In this document: positions 1 through 6,736 of the stretch, piece after piece | How positions within the stretch are numbered: the stretch's first letter is position 1 | Layout of the letters: every line of letters starts with the position of its first letter | Assembly: GCA_964352225.1 (NCBI GenBank) | Contig: CAYGRM010000360.1 | Span: forward strand, 1 to 6,901 | Direction: 5' to 3' | DNA length: 6,901 bases | Source: CAJQQY01 sp964352225 | Lineage (GTDB): Bacteria > Bacteroidota > Bacteroidia > Chitinophagales > Saprospiraceae | Notes under the pieces: generated by a model | What the model was told of the DNA's origin: nothing | Seen by the model: only the letters and a program-made list of their open reading frames with translations | Databases searched by the model: none | Translations under genes and position numbers: made by a program

Positions 1-111
1 CTAATTTTCAAGCAACTTTTTTTTCGAAAATTAAAAAGTGTACGGTAGAGAATTTTTATTAAAAAACTCTCCTTAAAAATCCGTTTTTTTGCAAAAATAA
101 TAATTCAAAAA

Positions 112-741
112 ATGGAAGAATTTCTAGATTACTTTCCCGATCTCACCGAGCAACAAATTTCCCAACTTTCTCAATTAGGCGAACTCTACGCCGATTGGAA
201 TTCAAAAATCAATGTCATTTCTCGAAAAGACATTGAAAATATTTATGAAAAACATGTGCTCCATTCTTTAGCGATCGCTAAAGTGATGAGATTCGAACCT
301 GGCGCAGATATTTTGGATTTAGGTACAGGTGGTGGATTTCCAGGGATTCCCTTGGCGATACTTTTCCCCGAGACAAATTTTACGCTCATCGATGGTATTC
401 GAAAAAAAATCACCGTAGTTCAAGGAGTAGCGGAGGCACTCGGTTTAGAAAATGTCGTAGCCAAACAAGCTCGCGCCGAAGAGATGAAAGGGCAAAAATT
501 TGACTTCATTGTCACTCGCGCAGTTGCCTCTTTGGATAAATTAATGGTATGGACGCAACGACTCTACAAAAAAGATCACCATCATTTTATGCCCAATGGA
601 TTAATCGCGCTAAAAGGCGGGGACTTGAAAAAAGAAATTAAAACTTTGGGTAAAGGTCATTATGTGGAAAAATATTCCGTTTGGGATTTTTTTGAAGGAG
701 AGTTCTTTGAGGAGAAATTTATCATTTATGTGCAGGGGTAA
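112..741 (+). CDS. rsmG: RsmG (GidB), 16S rRNA (guanine-527 N7)-methyltransferase
   Basis: RsmG is a cytoplasmic SAM-dependent enzyme that makes m7G527 in the 530 loop of 16S rRNA; loss of this modification is a known route to low-level streptomycin resistance. The 209-residue product has the normal family length and all expected blocks. These are an N-terminal helical part with an NSKINVISRKD-type motif (30-40) and HVLHSL (48-53), the SAM-binding motif I DLGTGGGFPGIP (69-80), an acidic residue ending strand 2 (D94), RAEE (121-124), the family-typical TRAVA (135-139) and LKGG (167-170). The first ATG of the frame gives a full N-terminus and follows an A-rich leader without a Shine-Dalgarno, as usual in Bacteroidota. 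It ends 108 bp before the next gene, with no clear terminator between, so read-through is possible, but a functional link to the amidohydrolases is not implied. Identification is secure. Confidence 0.97.
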   Translation: MEEFLDYFPDLTEQQISQLSQLGELYADWNSKINVISRKDIENIYEKHVLHSLAIAKVMRFEPGADILDLGTGGGFPGIPLAILFPETNFTLIDGIRKKITVVQGVAEALGLENVVAKQARAEEMKGQKFDFIVTRAVASLDKLMVWTQRLYKKDHHHFMPNGLIALKGGDLKKEIKTLGKGHYVEKYSVWDFFEGEFFEEKFIIYVQG

Positions 742-801
742 TACTAACTTTACAATAATCTAACAGCCCTTTTATGAAAAAAAAAACTTAAAAATAATTT
801 T

Positions 802-809
802 TAACTTTA
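802..809 (+). promoter_or_regulatory. Possible Bacteroidota -7 promoter element (TAACTTTA) upstream of the tandem amidohydrolase gene
   Basis: TAACTTTA matches the Bacteroidota sigma-ABfr -7 consensus TAnnTTTG at all but the last base. It would start transcription about 35 nt before the ATG at 850. I find no TTG at the usual -33 distance, and the same octamer also occurs at 745-752, so this is only a candidate. Confidence 0.22.
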
Positions 810-849
810 GCCGCTTTCCCTAAATACACAATCAAAATCAATTTATAGA

Positions 850-3800
850 ATGAACAAAATTAAATTATTGTCCTTGTTGCTAGTGATGACTTTTCTTAGT
901 CAGAATCTCCTAGCACAAGTTACCTTTCAACGCAATGGCGTGTACGATGAGCGAGAAGGATTCTACGCTTTTACTAACGCTACTATTTTTAAATCCTATA
1001 ATGAAAAAGTCGAAAATGCCACGATGATCATCAAAGATGGTCGGGTGCAAACGATTGGACAAAAAGTTCCAATTCCCGAAGGTGCAGTCGTTGTTGATCT
1101 CAAAGGAAAATTTATTTATCCTTCCTTCATTGATTTATATTCAAGTTATGGAGTGCCTGAGGCCAAAGCTGGTGAAAGAAGCGAACGTCGAGCACAACAA
1201 TTTAATACCCAAAAAGAAGGAGCGTATATTTGGAATCAAGCTCTAAAACCTGAGTTCCGAGCGCATGAAAATTTCTCTACAGATGAAAAAGCTGCCAAGA
1301 GTTATATAGATGCTGGTTTTGGAATCGTAATGACTCACCAAGAAGATGGAATTAGTCGAGGAACAGCAACCTTAGTGACCCTCGGGAATGATAGCGAACA
1401 TGAGACGATTCTAAAAGAAGAAACGGCTCATATGCTTTCTTTCAAAAAAGGAAATTCCACTCAAAGTTACCCTACGTCGTTGATGGGTGGAATTGCTCTT
1501 TTACGACAGACTTATATGGATGCTAACTGGTATAAGAATGGAGGTAAAGATCAAGAGATGAATATTTCTCTAGAAGCATGGAATGAGATTAGTTCGTTGC
1601 CAGCCGTTTTTGATGTTCGTGAAAAATTAGAAGCATTGCGTGCAGCCAATTTGGGAAAAGAATTTGGGATAAAATATATCCTTAAAGGAAATGGAGATGA
1701 ATACCAACGGCTGAATGAGCTTAAAGCAACAGGTTGTTCCATGATCTTACCAGTAAAATTTCCAGATGCATACGATGTCGAAGATCCTTACGATGCGATG
1801 TTGGTTTCCCTTGCACAAATGAAGCATTGGGAATTGGCACCGACCAATTTATCTCGAATTGCAGATGCAGGAATTGAGTTTACCTTAACGACTGATGGAT
1901 TAGATAAAAAATCTGACTTTTTAGAAAATGTGAAAAAAGCGATTAAGCATGGTTTATCAGAAGAGGCTGCGTTAAAAGCAATGACGCACACACCGGCCAA
2001 AATGATGGGTATGTCTAACGAAATCGGAAGCTTGACATCAGGAAGTTTCGCTAATTTTATCATTACTTCAGATAGTATTTTTAAAGAAAAAGCAAAAATT
2101 CATCACAATTGGGTGAAAGGAAAACCTTTCGTTTTGAAAAAACTAGAAGAAGTAGATTTGGAAGGAAACTACAGTTTAAAAGTAGGTGATCAGACTTTTA
2201 AATTAACCGTTGATGATGAAAATAAAATGAAAGTAGAAGAAAATGATTCTACTAAAATTGATGTTAAATCCAAAATTTCTAATGACTTGATCACTCTTAC
2301 TTTTTCCCCAACTAAAAAAGAAACGAATCTTTTCAGGTTGTCTGGGACGATTGGCGAAAAAGAATGGTCAGGGAATGGAACTTTAATCGACGGAACTTGG
2401 ACTTCTTGGTCTGCTAAGTATGAAGGTGCTCCTGAGAAAAAAGATGAGGACACCAAATCAAAGAAAAAGAAAGGCAAGGACAAGGACAAAGATGAAAAAG
2501 ATGACGAAGACGAAGTGGCATCTGATGATAACATAGGTGATGTACTTTATCCATTTATGGCTCATGGTTACAAAGAGCGGCCAAAAGAAAATACTTACTT
2601 AATTAAAAATGCTACCGTTTGGACCAATGAAAAAGATGGTATTTTGAAAAATACAGATGTCTTAGTCCAAAATGGAAAAATAGTTGAGATTGGAAAAAAT
2701 ATCAATAAAGATATAGGTACTCGTGTCGATGGAACTGGAATGCACTTGACCTGTGGAGTGATTGATGAACATTCACATATTGCCATTTCAAGAGGAGTTA
2801 ATGAATGTTCTGAAGTGAGCACGGCAGAAGTTCGAATTGGCGATGTGGTTGATTCTGAAGACATTGATATTTATCGACAACTGGCTGGAGGAGTGACGAC
2901 TTCACAATTATTGCACGGTTCGTGTAATCCAATTGGGGGACAGTCTGCGATTATCAAATTACGCTGGGGATTTGCTCCTGAGGAAATGAAATTTGAAAAG
3001 GCTCCTGGTTTTATCAAATTCGCTTTAGGTGAAAATGTAAAAAAATCTCGATCAAGTTCTAACAATAGATTCCCGGACACTCGGATGGGAGTGGAGCAAG
3101 TTTATCGAGATTATTTTACTCGAGCCAAAGAATACAAAACAGCTAGTCAAAGAAAAGATGCTGGCTTTCGAAGAGATTTAGATTTAGAAACTGTGGTTGA
3201 AATTTTGGATGGAAAAAGACATATCTCTTGTCACTCTTACGTGCAATCAGAGATCAATATGTTGATGCATGTCGCTGATGAAATGGGATTTAAGGTCAAT
3301 ACTTTTACCCATATTTTGGAAGGTTACAAAGTGGCTGATAAAATGGCCAAGCATGGTGCAGGTGGCTCAACATTCTCTGATTGGTGGGCATACAAATATG
3401 AAGTAGTTGATGCAATTCCGTACAATGCAGCATTGATGCATGAACAAGGTGTGACAACGGCAATCAATTCTGATGATGCAGAGATGGCTCGACGATTGAA
3501 TCAAGAAGCAGCCAAAGCGGTGATGTATGGAGGAGTTTCGGAAGAAGATGCGTGGAAGTTTGTTACTTTGAATCCTGCAAAATTATTGCGTATTGATCAT
3601 AAAGTAGGAAGTATCAAAGAAGGAAAAGATGCGGATTTAGTTTTATGGAATGATAATCCACTTTCCGTTTATGCACGAGCAGAAATGACTTTCGTTGATG
3701 GACTTAAACTTTTTGATAGAAAGTTAGATGTTGAAATTCGAAAAGATGTTGCCGCAGAAAGAAATCGATTAATTCAAAAAATGTTAGCCGATAAAAAAGG

Positions 3801-3882
3801 CGGTGGAAAGACTCGTCCTGCAAAAGGTAAGAAGTCTAGACACTATCATTGTGATGATTCAGAAGATGAAATGATCGATTAA
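850..3882 (+). CDS. Exported tandem amidohydrolase: degenerate N-terminal domain plus metal-site-bearing C-terminal domain
   Basis: This 1010-residue protein begins with a Sec signal peptide (1-22, cleavage A22|Q23), so it should act in the periplasm. Residues about 24-431 form an amidohydrolase-fold domain in which the usual PGFIDxHxH is PSFIDLYSS (91-99), so both first metal histidines are lost (Y97, S99). The late aspartate is kept (D349), followed by a THTPAK motif and a closing IGSLTSGS strand (392-399). Residues 432-528 are a beta-rich segment and 529-555 a Lys/Asp/Glu linker. Residues about 575-960 are a second amidohydrolase domain with H641-S-H643, H795, H821 and D875 all present, plus GGQSA (696-700) and a closing GSIKEGKDADLVLW stretch (920-933). 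The tail (981-1010) is basic, then HYHC and acidic. The second domain resembles imidazolonepropionase-like and Xaa-Pro dipeptidase-like members of the amidohydrolase superfamily (Pfam Amidohydro_1). The true substrate is unknown. The gene is probably functionally paired with the homologue at 4009. Fold assignment is strong; catalytic activity is inferred. Confidence 0.9.
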   Translation: MNKIKLLSLLLVMTFLSQNLLAQVTFQRNGVYDEREGFYAFTNATIFKSYNEKVENATMIIKDGRVQTIGQKVPIPEGAVVVDLKGKFIYPSFIDLYSSYGVPEAKAGERSERRAQQFNTQKEGAYIWNQALKPEFRAHENFSTDEKAAKSYIDAGFGIVMTHQEDGISRGTATLVTLGNDSEHETILKEETAHMLSFKKGNSTQSYPTSLMGGIALLRQTYMDANWYKNGGKDQEMNISLEAWNEISSLPAVFDVREKLEALRAANLGKEFGIKYILKGNGDEYQRLNELKATGCSMILPVKFPDAYDVEDPYDAMLVSLAQMKHWELAPTNLSRIADAGIEFTLTTDGLDKKSDFLENVKKAIKHGLSEEAALKAMTHTPAKMMGMSNEIGSLTSGSFANFIITSDSIFKEKAKIHHNWVKGKPFVLKKLEEVDLEGNYSLKVGDQTFKLTVDDENKMKVEENDSTKIDVKSKISNDLITLTFSPTKKETNLFRLSGTIGEKEWSGNGTLIDGTWTSWSAKYEGAPEKKDEDTKSKKKKGKDKDKDEKDDEDEVASDDNIGDVLYPFMAHGYKERPKENTYLIKNATVWTNEKDGILKNTDVLVQNGKIVEIGKNINKDIGTRVDGTGMHLTCGVIDEHSHIAISRGVNECSEVSTAEVRIGDVVDSEDIDIYRQLAGGVTTSQLLHGSCNPIGGQSAIIKLRWGFAPEEMKFEKAPGFIKFALGENVKKSRSSSNNRFPDTRMGVEQVYRDYFTRAKEYKTASQRKDAGFRRDLDLETVVEILDGKRHISCHSYVQSEINMLMHVADEMGFKVNTFTHILEGYKVADKMAKHGAGGSTFSDWWAYKYEVVDAIPYNAALMHEQGVTTAINSDDAEMARRLNQEAAKAVMYGGVSEEDAWKFVTLNPAKLLRIDHKVGSIKEGKDADLVLWNDNPLSVYARAEMTFVDGLKLFDRKLDVEIRKDVAAERNRLIQKMLADKKGGGKTRPAKGKKSRHYHCDDSEDEMID

Positions 3883-3892
3883 TTTTTTCGAA

Positions 3893-3907
3893 TTCAAAAC
3901 AGTCTCT
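3893..3907 (-). repeat. 15-bp inverted copy of the IS-like end at 6736-6750
   Basis: TTCAAAACAGTCTCT is the exact reverse complement of AGAGACTGTTTTGAA at 6736-6750. It lies just after the stop codon of the tandem amidohydrolase gene and is followed by AA, so the GAGACTG end abuts a TAA triplet here too. Similarity to the 6737 region stops after these 15 bases. It may be a fossil IS end, or chance in AT-rich sequence. Confidence 0.4.
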
Positions 3908-4008
3908 AAAGTATTGGAAAACCACCAATAAATTTTGAAATCTTTTTAGGTGTAATTTTTTGAATGATCAAAAACATAAAATTGCGACTAAAAATCAAAT
4001 AAGTTTAA

Positions 4009-5292
4009 ATGAAATTTTTAAATATAATATTATTCATGTGTCTTGCTTGGAGTCTGACCGCTCAGCCAGCACCCGCTCCACCTCAAAAAGGAAAGCTTGC
4101 TATCCTCGGAGCGACCGCCCATATCGGAAATGGAAAAGTGATTGCGAACAGTTTAATCACTTTTGAAAATGGAAAATTACTCGCAGTCGAAGATGCAACA
4201 GGAATTCGGCTAGACCGAAACTCTTTTACCAAAGTAATTGATGCCAATGGGAAGCATGCTTACCCGGGATTCATCGCAGCAAATACTGCTCTTGGATTAA
4301 ATGAAGTTTCAGCAGTTCGAGCGACTCGTGACGATGATGAAATTGGGAATTTGAATCCACATATTCGTGCAATTATTGCTTACAATACTGACTCGAAAGT
4401 AATTCCAACCATCCGTTCCAATGGAATGTTGATGGCTCAAATCAAACCAGAAGGTGGCCTAGTAGATGGCCAATCAAGTGTCGTTCAATTGGATGCTTGG
4501 AACTGGGAGGATGCGGCTTACAAAATTGATGAGGGTATTTATTTGTCTTATCCTTCCATGGTAAGTTGGAGTTGGAGAACTCGATCTTTGGATAAAAACA
4601 AAGATTACGATAAGCAATTGCAAGAGGTGGAAGACTATTTCAAAGAGGCTCATGCGTACTCAAAAAATAAAAAATTGTCTTCCAAAAATTTGAAATTCGA
4701 AGCGATGCGAGGATTATTTGACGGGAGTAAAAATTTATACGTAAAAACGAATGCTGCCAAATCAATCATGGAAGCAGTTTTATTATTTAAAAAATTCAAG
4801 ATCACACCGGTCATCGTTGGCGGAGGTGAATCTTGGATGGTTGCTGATTTTTTGAAAAAACATAATGTTCCCGTTATGTTATCGAAAGTACATGACTTGC
4901 CAGATTATGAAGATTCTGATATTGACCAGCCATTCAAAAATCCTCGAATGTTGCAAGAAGCGGGAGTGTTGTGGTGCTTCCAAATGGACGAAGTAGCACA
5001 ATCTCGAAATCTTCCTTTCCAAGCAGGTCATGCAGTTGGTTTTGGTTTAGGCAAAGAAGATGCAGTTTCTGGATTGACGTTGAACACAGCTAAGATTTTA
5101 GGTATTGATAAAACTGCTGGCTCACTCGAAGTAGGAAAAGATGCTACTCTTTTTATCAGCTCAGGAGATGCTTTGGACATGCGTACGAATCATGTGGAAG
5201 TTGCATTTATTCAAGGAAGAGAAATTAGTTTGAGCACCAAACAAAAAGATTTGTACGAAAGATTTAAAACGAAATACGATAATCAAAAATAG
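4009..5292 (+). CDS. Exported amidohydrolase-fold protein lacking most metal ligands (probable pseudoenzyme)
   Basis: The 427-residue product has a signal peptide (1-18, cleavage A18|Q19; C11 does not sit in a valid lipobox) followed by a Pro/Ala-rich stretch. It then carries one amidohydrolase-superfamily domain, from ILGATAHIGNGKV (32-44) to the closing GSLEVGKDATLF strand (371-382). The metal-binding HxH of PGFIDxHxH is replaced in PGFIAANTA (86-94: N92, A94). By alignment with the C-terminal domain of the upstream protein, H795 becomes T247 and H821 becomes G271, while the aspartate is kept as D327 (QMDE). The loop equivalent to GGQSA is retained as DGQSS (153-157). It is therefore homologous to both halves of the upstream protein but unlikely to bind a metal normally. 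It starts 126 bp after that gene and is followed by a strong terminator, so co-transcription is likely. A role as a partner, scaffold or binding protein of the active domain is inference. The chosen ATG gives a proper signal peptide. Confidence 0.88.
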   Translation: MKFLNIILFMCLAWSLTAQPAPAPPQKGKLAILGATAHIGNGKVIANSLITFENGKLLAVEDATGIRLDRNSFTKVIDANGKHAYPGFIAANTALGLNEVSAVRATRDDDEIGNLNPHIRAIIAYNTDSKVIPTIRSNGMLMAQIKPEGGLVDGQSSVVQLDAWNWEDAAYKIDEGIYLSYPSMVSWSWRTRSLDKNKDYDKQLQEVEDYFKEAHAYSKNKKLSSKNLKFEAMRGLFDGSKNLYVKTNAAKSIMEAVLLFKKFKITPVIVGGGESWMVADFLKKHNVPVMLSKVHDLPDYEDSDIDQPFKNPRMLQEAGVLWCFQMDEVAQSRNLPFQAGHAVGFGLGKEDAVSGLTLNTAKILGIDKTAGSLEVGKDATLFISSGDALDMRTNHVEVAFIQGREISLSTKQKDLYERFKTKYDNQK

Positions 5293-5318
5293 TTTTAAAT
5301 AATAAACTGTAATGATTT

Positions 5319-5356
5319 AAAAGGCATTTCGGATTAAGTTCTGGAATGCCTTTTTT
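5319..5356 (+). terminator. Intrinsic terminator after the second amidohydrolase gene
   Basis: A 12-bp stem pairs 5319-5330 with 5343-5354 (core AAAAGGCATT with AATGCCTTTT, one T-G wobble near the loop) around a 12-nt loop, and ends in TTTTTT (5351-5356). It lies 26 nt after the stop codon and closes the amidohydrolase transcription unit. The A-run on the left arm could make it work on the other strand as well. Confidence 0.88.
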
Positions 5357-5415
5357 AGTGAAAACAATACGTCATACTTCAATAGATTTTCATCTTAGAG
5401 GTAAAAATAATCCTC

Positions 5416-5898
5416 ATGCAATTACATTTATTACAATCCAAAGCATTTATTTTCTCATTGATCTTGGTGTTGCTCAATGATTTTATTTTAAAATATAATT
5501 TCCCATGTTGGCTAACGGGGAAGTTATCAGACTTTGCGGGACTATTTGTTTTTGCTGTTTTTTGGATGGCTTTTTTTCCCGAAAAAAGGAATGTGATAGT
5601 TTGGACGACAGCTATTTTATTTACCTGGTGGAAATCTCCTTTTTCACAGCCGTTGATTGAGTTTTGGAATAAATCGATGTTTTATGAAATTGATAGAGTG
5701 GTGGATTATTCGGATTTTATGGCGTTGTTAGTTTTACCTTTGGCGATTAAGTTTTGTAAAAATAATAGCATTACAAAATTTAGAGTGTCACCTGTTTTGA
5801 CAACGATGGTTGCTTTTTTTGTTTTCTGTTCGACCTCTGCAATTGAGCCTCAATTATATGAATTTCTCTATTATTTTCAAGGAAATGGCTCACGTTAA
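5416..5898 (+). CDS. Small polytopic membrane protein of unknown function (LTGKLSDFAG family)
   Basis: The 160-residue product is hydrophobic, with four or five likely membrane segments (about 8-27, 37-55, 58-72, 100-114 and 127-143). Conserved-looking features are LND (20-22) near the end of the first segment, the loop motif LTGKLSDFAG (33-42) leading into the second segment, and DRVVDYSDFMAL (93-104) leading into the fourth. I recognise this ND...LTGKLSD.AG signature from uncharacterised inner-membrane proteins found in several phyla, but no function is known to me. From memory, relatives often continue well beyond the last segment, whereas this one stops about 17 residues after it, so it may be a short or truncated member. 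No coding remnant is apparent downstream. It follows the terminator at 5319-5356 and so should have its own promoter. The first ATG leaves a short polar N-terminus before the first membrane segment, which is normal for the type. Confidence 0.8.
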   Translation: MQLHLLQSKAFIFSLILVLLNDFILKYNFPCWLTGKLSDFAGLFVFAVFWMAFFPEKRNVIVWTTAILFTWWKSPFSQPLIEFWNKSMFYEIDRVVDYSDFMALLVLPLAIKFCKNNSITKFRVSPVLTTMVAFFVFCSTSAIEPQLYEFLYYFQGNGSR

Positions 5899-6021
5899 AT
5901 ATTAATTAAAATTTAGTCGAAAACGATACTTTTCCTTTTCTCATTCGTTTAAAGAATGATGATTTAGCGCAGTATGTTTTTGAAAAATAGCTTAAATTGA
6001 ATAAAAATATTAACTAGAAAT

Positions 6022-6633
6022 ATGAAACGAATTACATTAATACTTTTGGCATTTTCCATGATAAGTTTGCAGTTACAAGCGCAGATGGAAGAGGAACAAA
6101 CTGAAAAAATAACCATCAATGGTTATGTTTTCGATGCCATCATCCAAGGGACGGATACGATAATTATGGCGGATTTGGATAATATTTCTATTTCCTCCCC
6201 CAAAGAATTTAAAAATAGGGAAGACTACCGAACTTATCGGAAATATAGATATTACGCTTCAAAAGTTTATCCTTATGCTCAAAAAGCGATTAAGATTTTC
6301 AGGGAAATTGAGGAATCGACAGAAACGATGAGCAACCGAAAACGGAAAAAATTTGTCAAGCGAAAATATAAACAACTTAAAGATGAGTTTAAAACTCCAT
6401 TGAAAAACTTGACCAAAACCCAAGGAAAGATTCTTATCAAAATGATTGAAAAAGAATTAGATACTCCTTTTTATACCTTGATGAAGGATGTGAAGGGTGG
6501 ATTTACAGCAGGATATTGGAATCAGATGGGAAAATTTTTCAACTATGATTTGAAGGAAGGGTACCATGTGGGAGATGATCCAATTTTGGATATTGTGATT
6601 AACGATTTTGATATTTCGTATAAAAAAAGCTAA
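6022..6633 (+). CDS. Exported DUF4294-type protein of unknown function
   Basis: The 203-residue product carries a signal peptide (1-20, cleavage A20|Q21), so it is probably periplasmic or outer-membrane associated. After a short acidic start, an N-terminal beta-rich part (28-58) is followed by the conserved block YRKYRYYASKVYPYAQKA (72-89), a very basic stretch (105-119, rich in Arg and Lys), LTKTQGKILIKMI (130-142) and a C-terminal part with GGFTAGYWNQMGKFF (159-173) and DLKEGY (176-181). This pattern is what I know as DUF4294, a family restricted to Bacteroidota with no assigned biochemical role. The length is typical and nothing looks broken. It stands alone between a 123-bp upstream gap and its own strong terminator, so it is probably monocistronic. 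Family assignment is from memory of the motif pattern; function is unknown. Confidence 0.85.
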   Translation: MKRITLILLAFSMISLQLQAQMEEEQTEKITINGYVFDAIIQGTDTIIMADLDNISISSPKEFKNREDYRTYRKYRYYASKVYPYAQKAIKIFREIEESTETMSNRKRKKFVKRKYKQLKDEFKTPLKNLTKTQGKILIKMIEKELDTPFYTLMKDVKGGFTAGYWNQMGKFFNYDLKEGYHVGDDPILDIVINDFDISYKKS

Positions 6634-6655
6634 ACAGTTACTTAACTTTTTTGTT

Positions 6656-6699
6656 AAAAAATAAACGCCATACTTGCGAAAGTATGGCGTTTATTTTTT
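6656..6699 (+). terminator. Bidirectional-type intrinsic terminator with a perfect 20-bp stem and GCGA tetraloop
   Basis: Bases 6656-6675 pair perfectly with 6680-6699 around the loop GCGA, which fits the stable GNRA tetraloop pattern. The stem starts with AAAAAA and ends with TTTTTT, so it can terminate transcription on both strands. It lies 22 nt after the DUF4294 stop codon. No convergent gene is visible to its right within the window. Confidence 0.93.
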
Positions 6700-6736
6700 C
6701 CATAAAATTGAACTACTTTTGTTTTTTTAGCTCTAA

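Noticed and set aside
15..39. AT-rich dyad ACTTTTT..AAAAAGT, possible terminator of an upstream gene
   Set aside because: The stem is almost only A-T pairs with no T-tract following in the right place; such dyads are common in this base composition.
47..70. Dyad AGAG-n2-TTTTT..AAAAA-n-CTCT upstream of rsmG
   Set aside because: It has an asymmetric internal loop and a weak A-T core; no T-run follows the CTCT arm, so a terminator or operator role is not supported.
1551..3080. Several minus-strand open frames inside the tandem amidohydrolase gene
   Set aside because: They are Ser/Phe-rich antisense images of the Lys/Glu-rich coding strand and match no family; the + strand gene explains the region.
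3912..3930. Hairpin TATTGG-n7-CCAATA between the two amidohydrolase genes
   Set aside because: Only 6 bp and followed by AATTTTG rather than a T-tract; too weak to call a terminator or attenuator.
4000..4007. TAAGTTTA resembling a -7 promoter element just before the ATG at 4009, with TTG at 3982-3984
   Set aside because: The start of transcription would fall inside the coding region and the TTG spacing is too short (15 nt).
3960..4166. Open frame of 68 codons overlapping the start of the second amidohydrolase gene
   Set aside because: It overlaps the well-supported gene starting at 4009 in another frame, has no recognisable domain or signal peptide, and is rich in Arg and Ser as expected from out-of-frame reading.
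5397..5401. AGAGG as a possible ribosome binding site for the gene at 5416
   Set aside because: It lies 14 nt from the ATG, too far, and the other genes in this window use no Shine-Dalgarno.
5941..5959. Hairpin TCATTC-n7-GAATGA after the membrane-protein gene
   Set aside because: A 6-bp stem without a T-tract; not enough for a terminator, and no partner sites for an operator.
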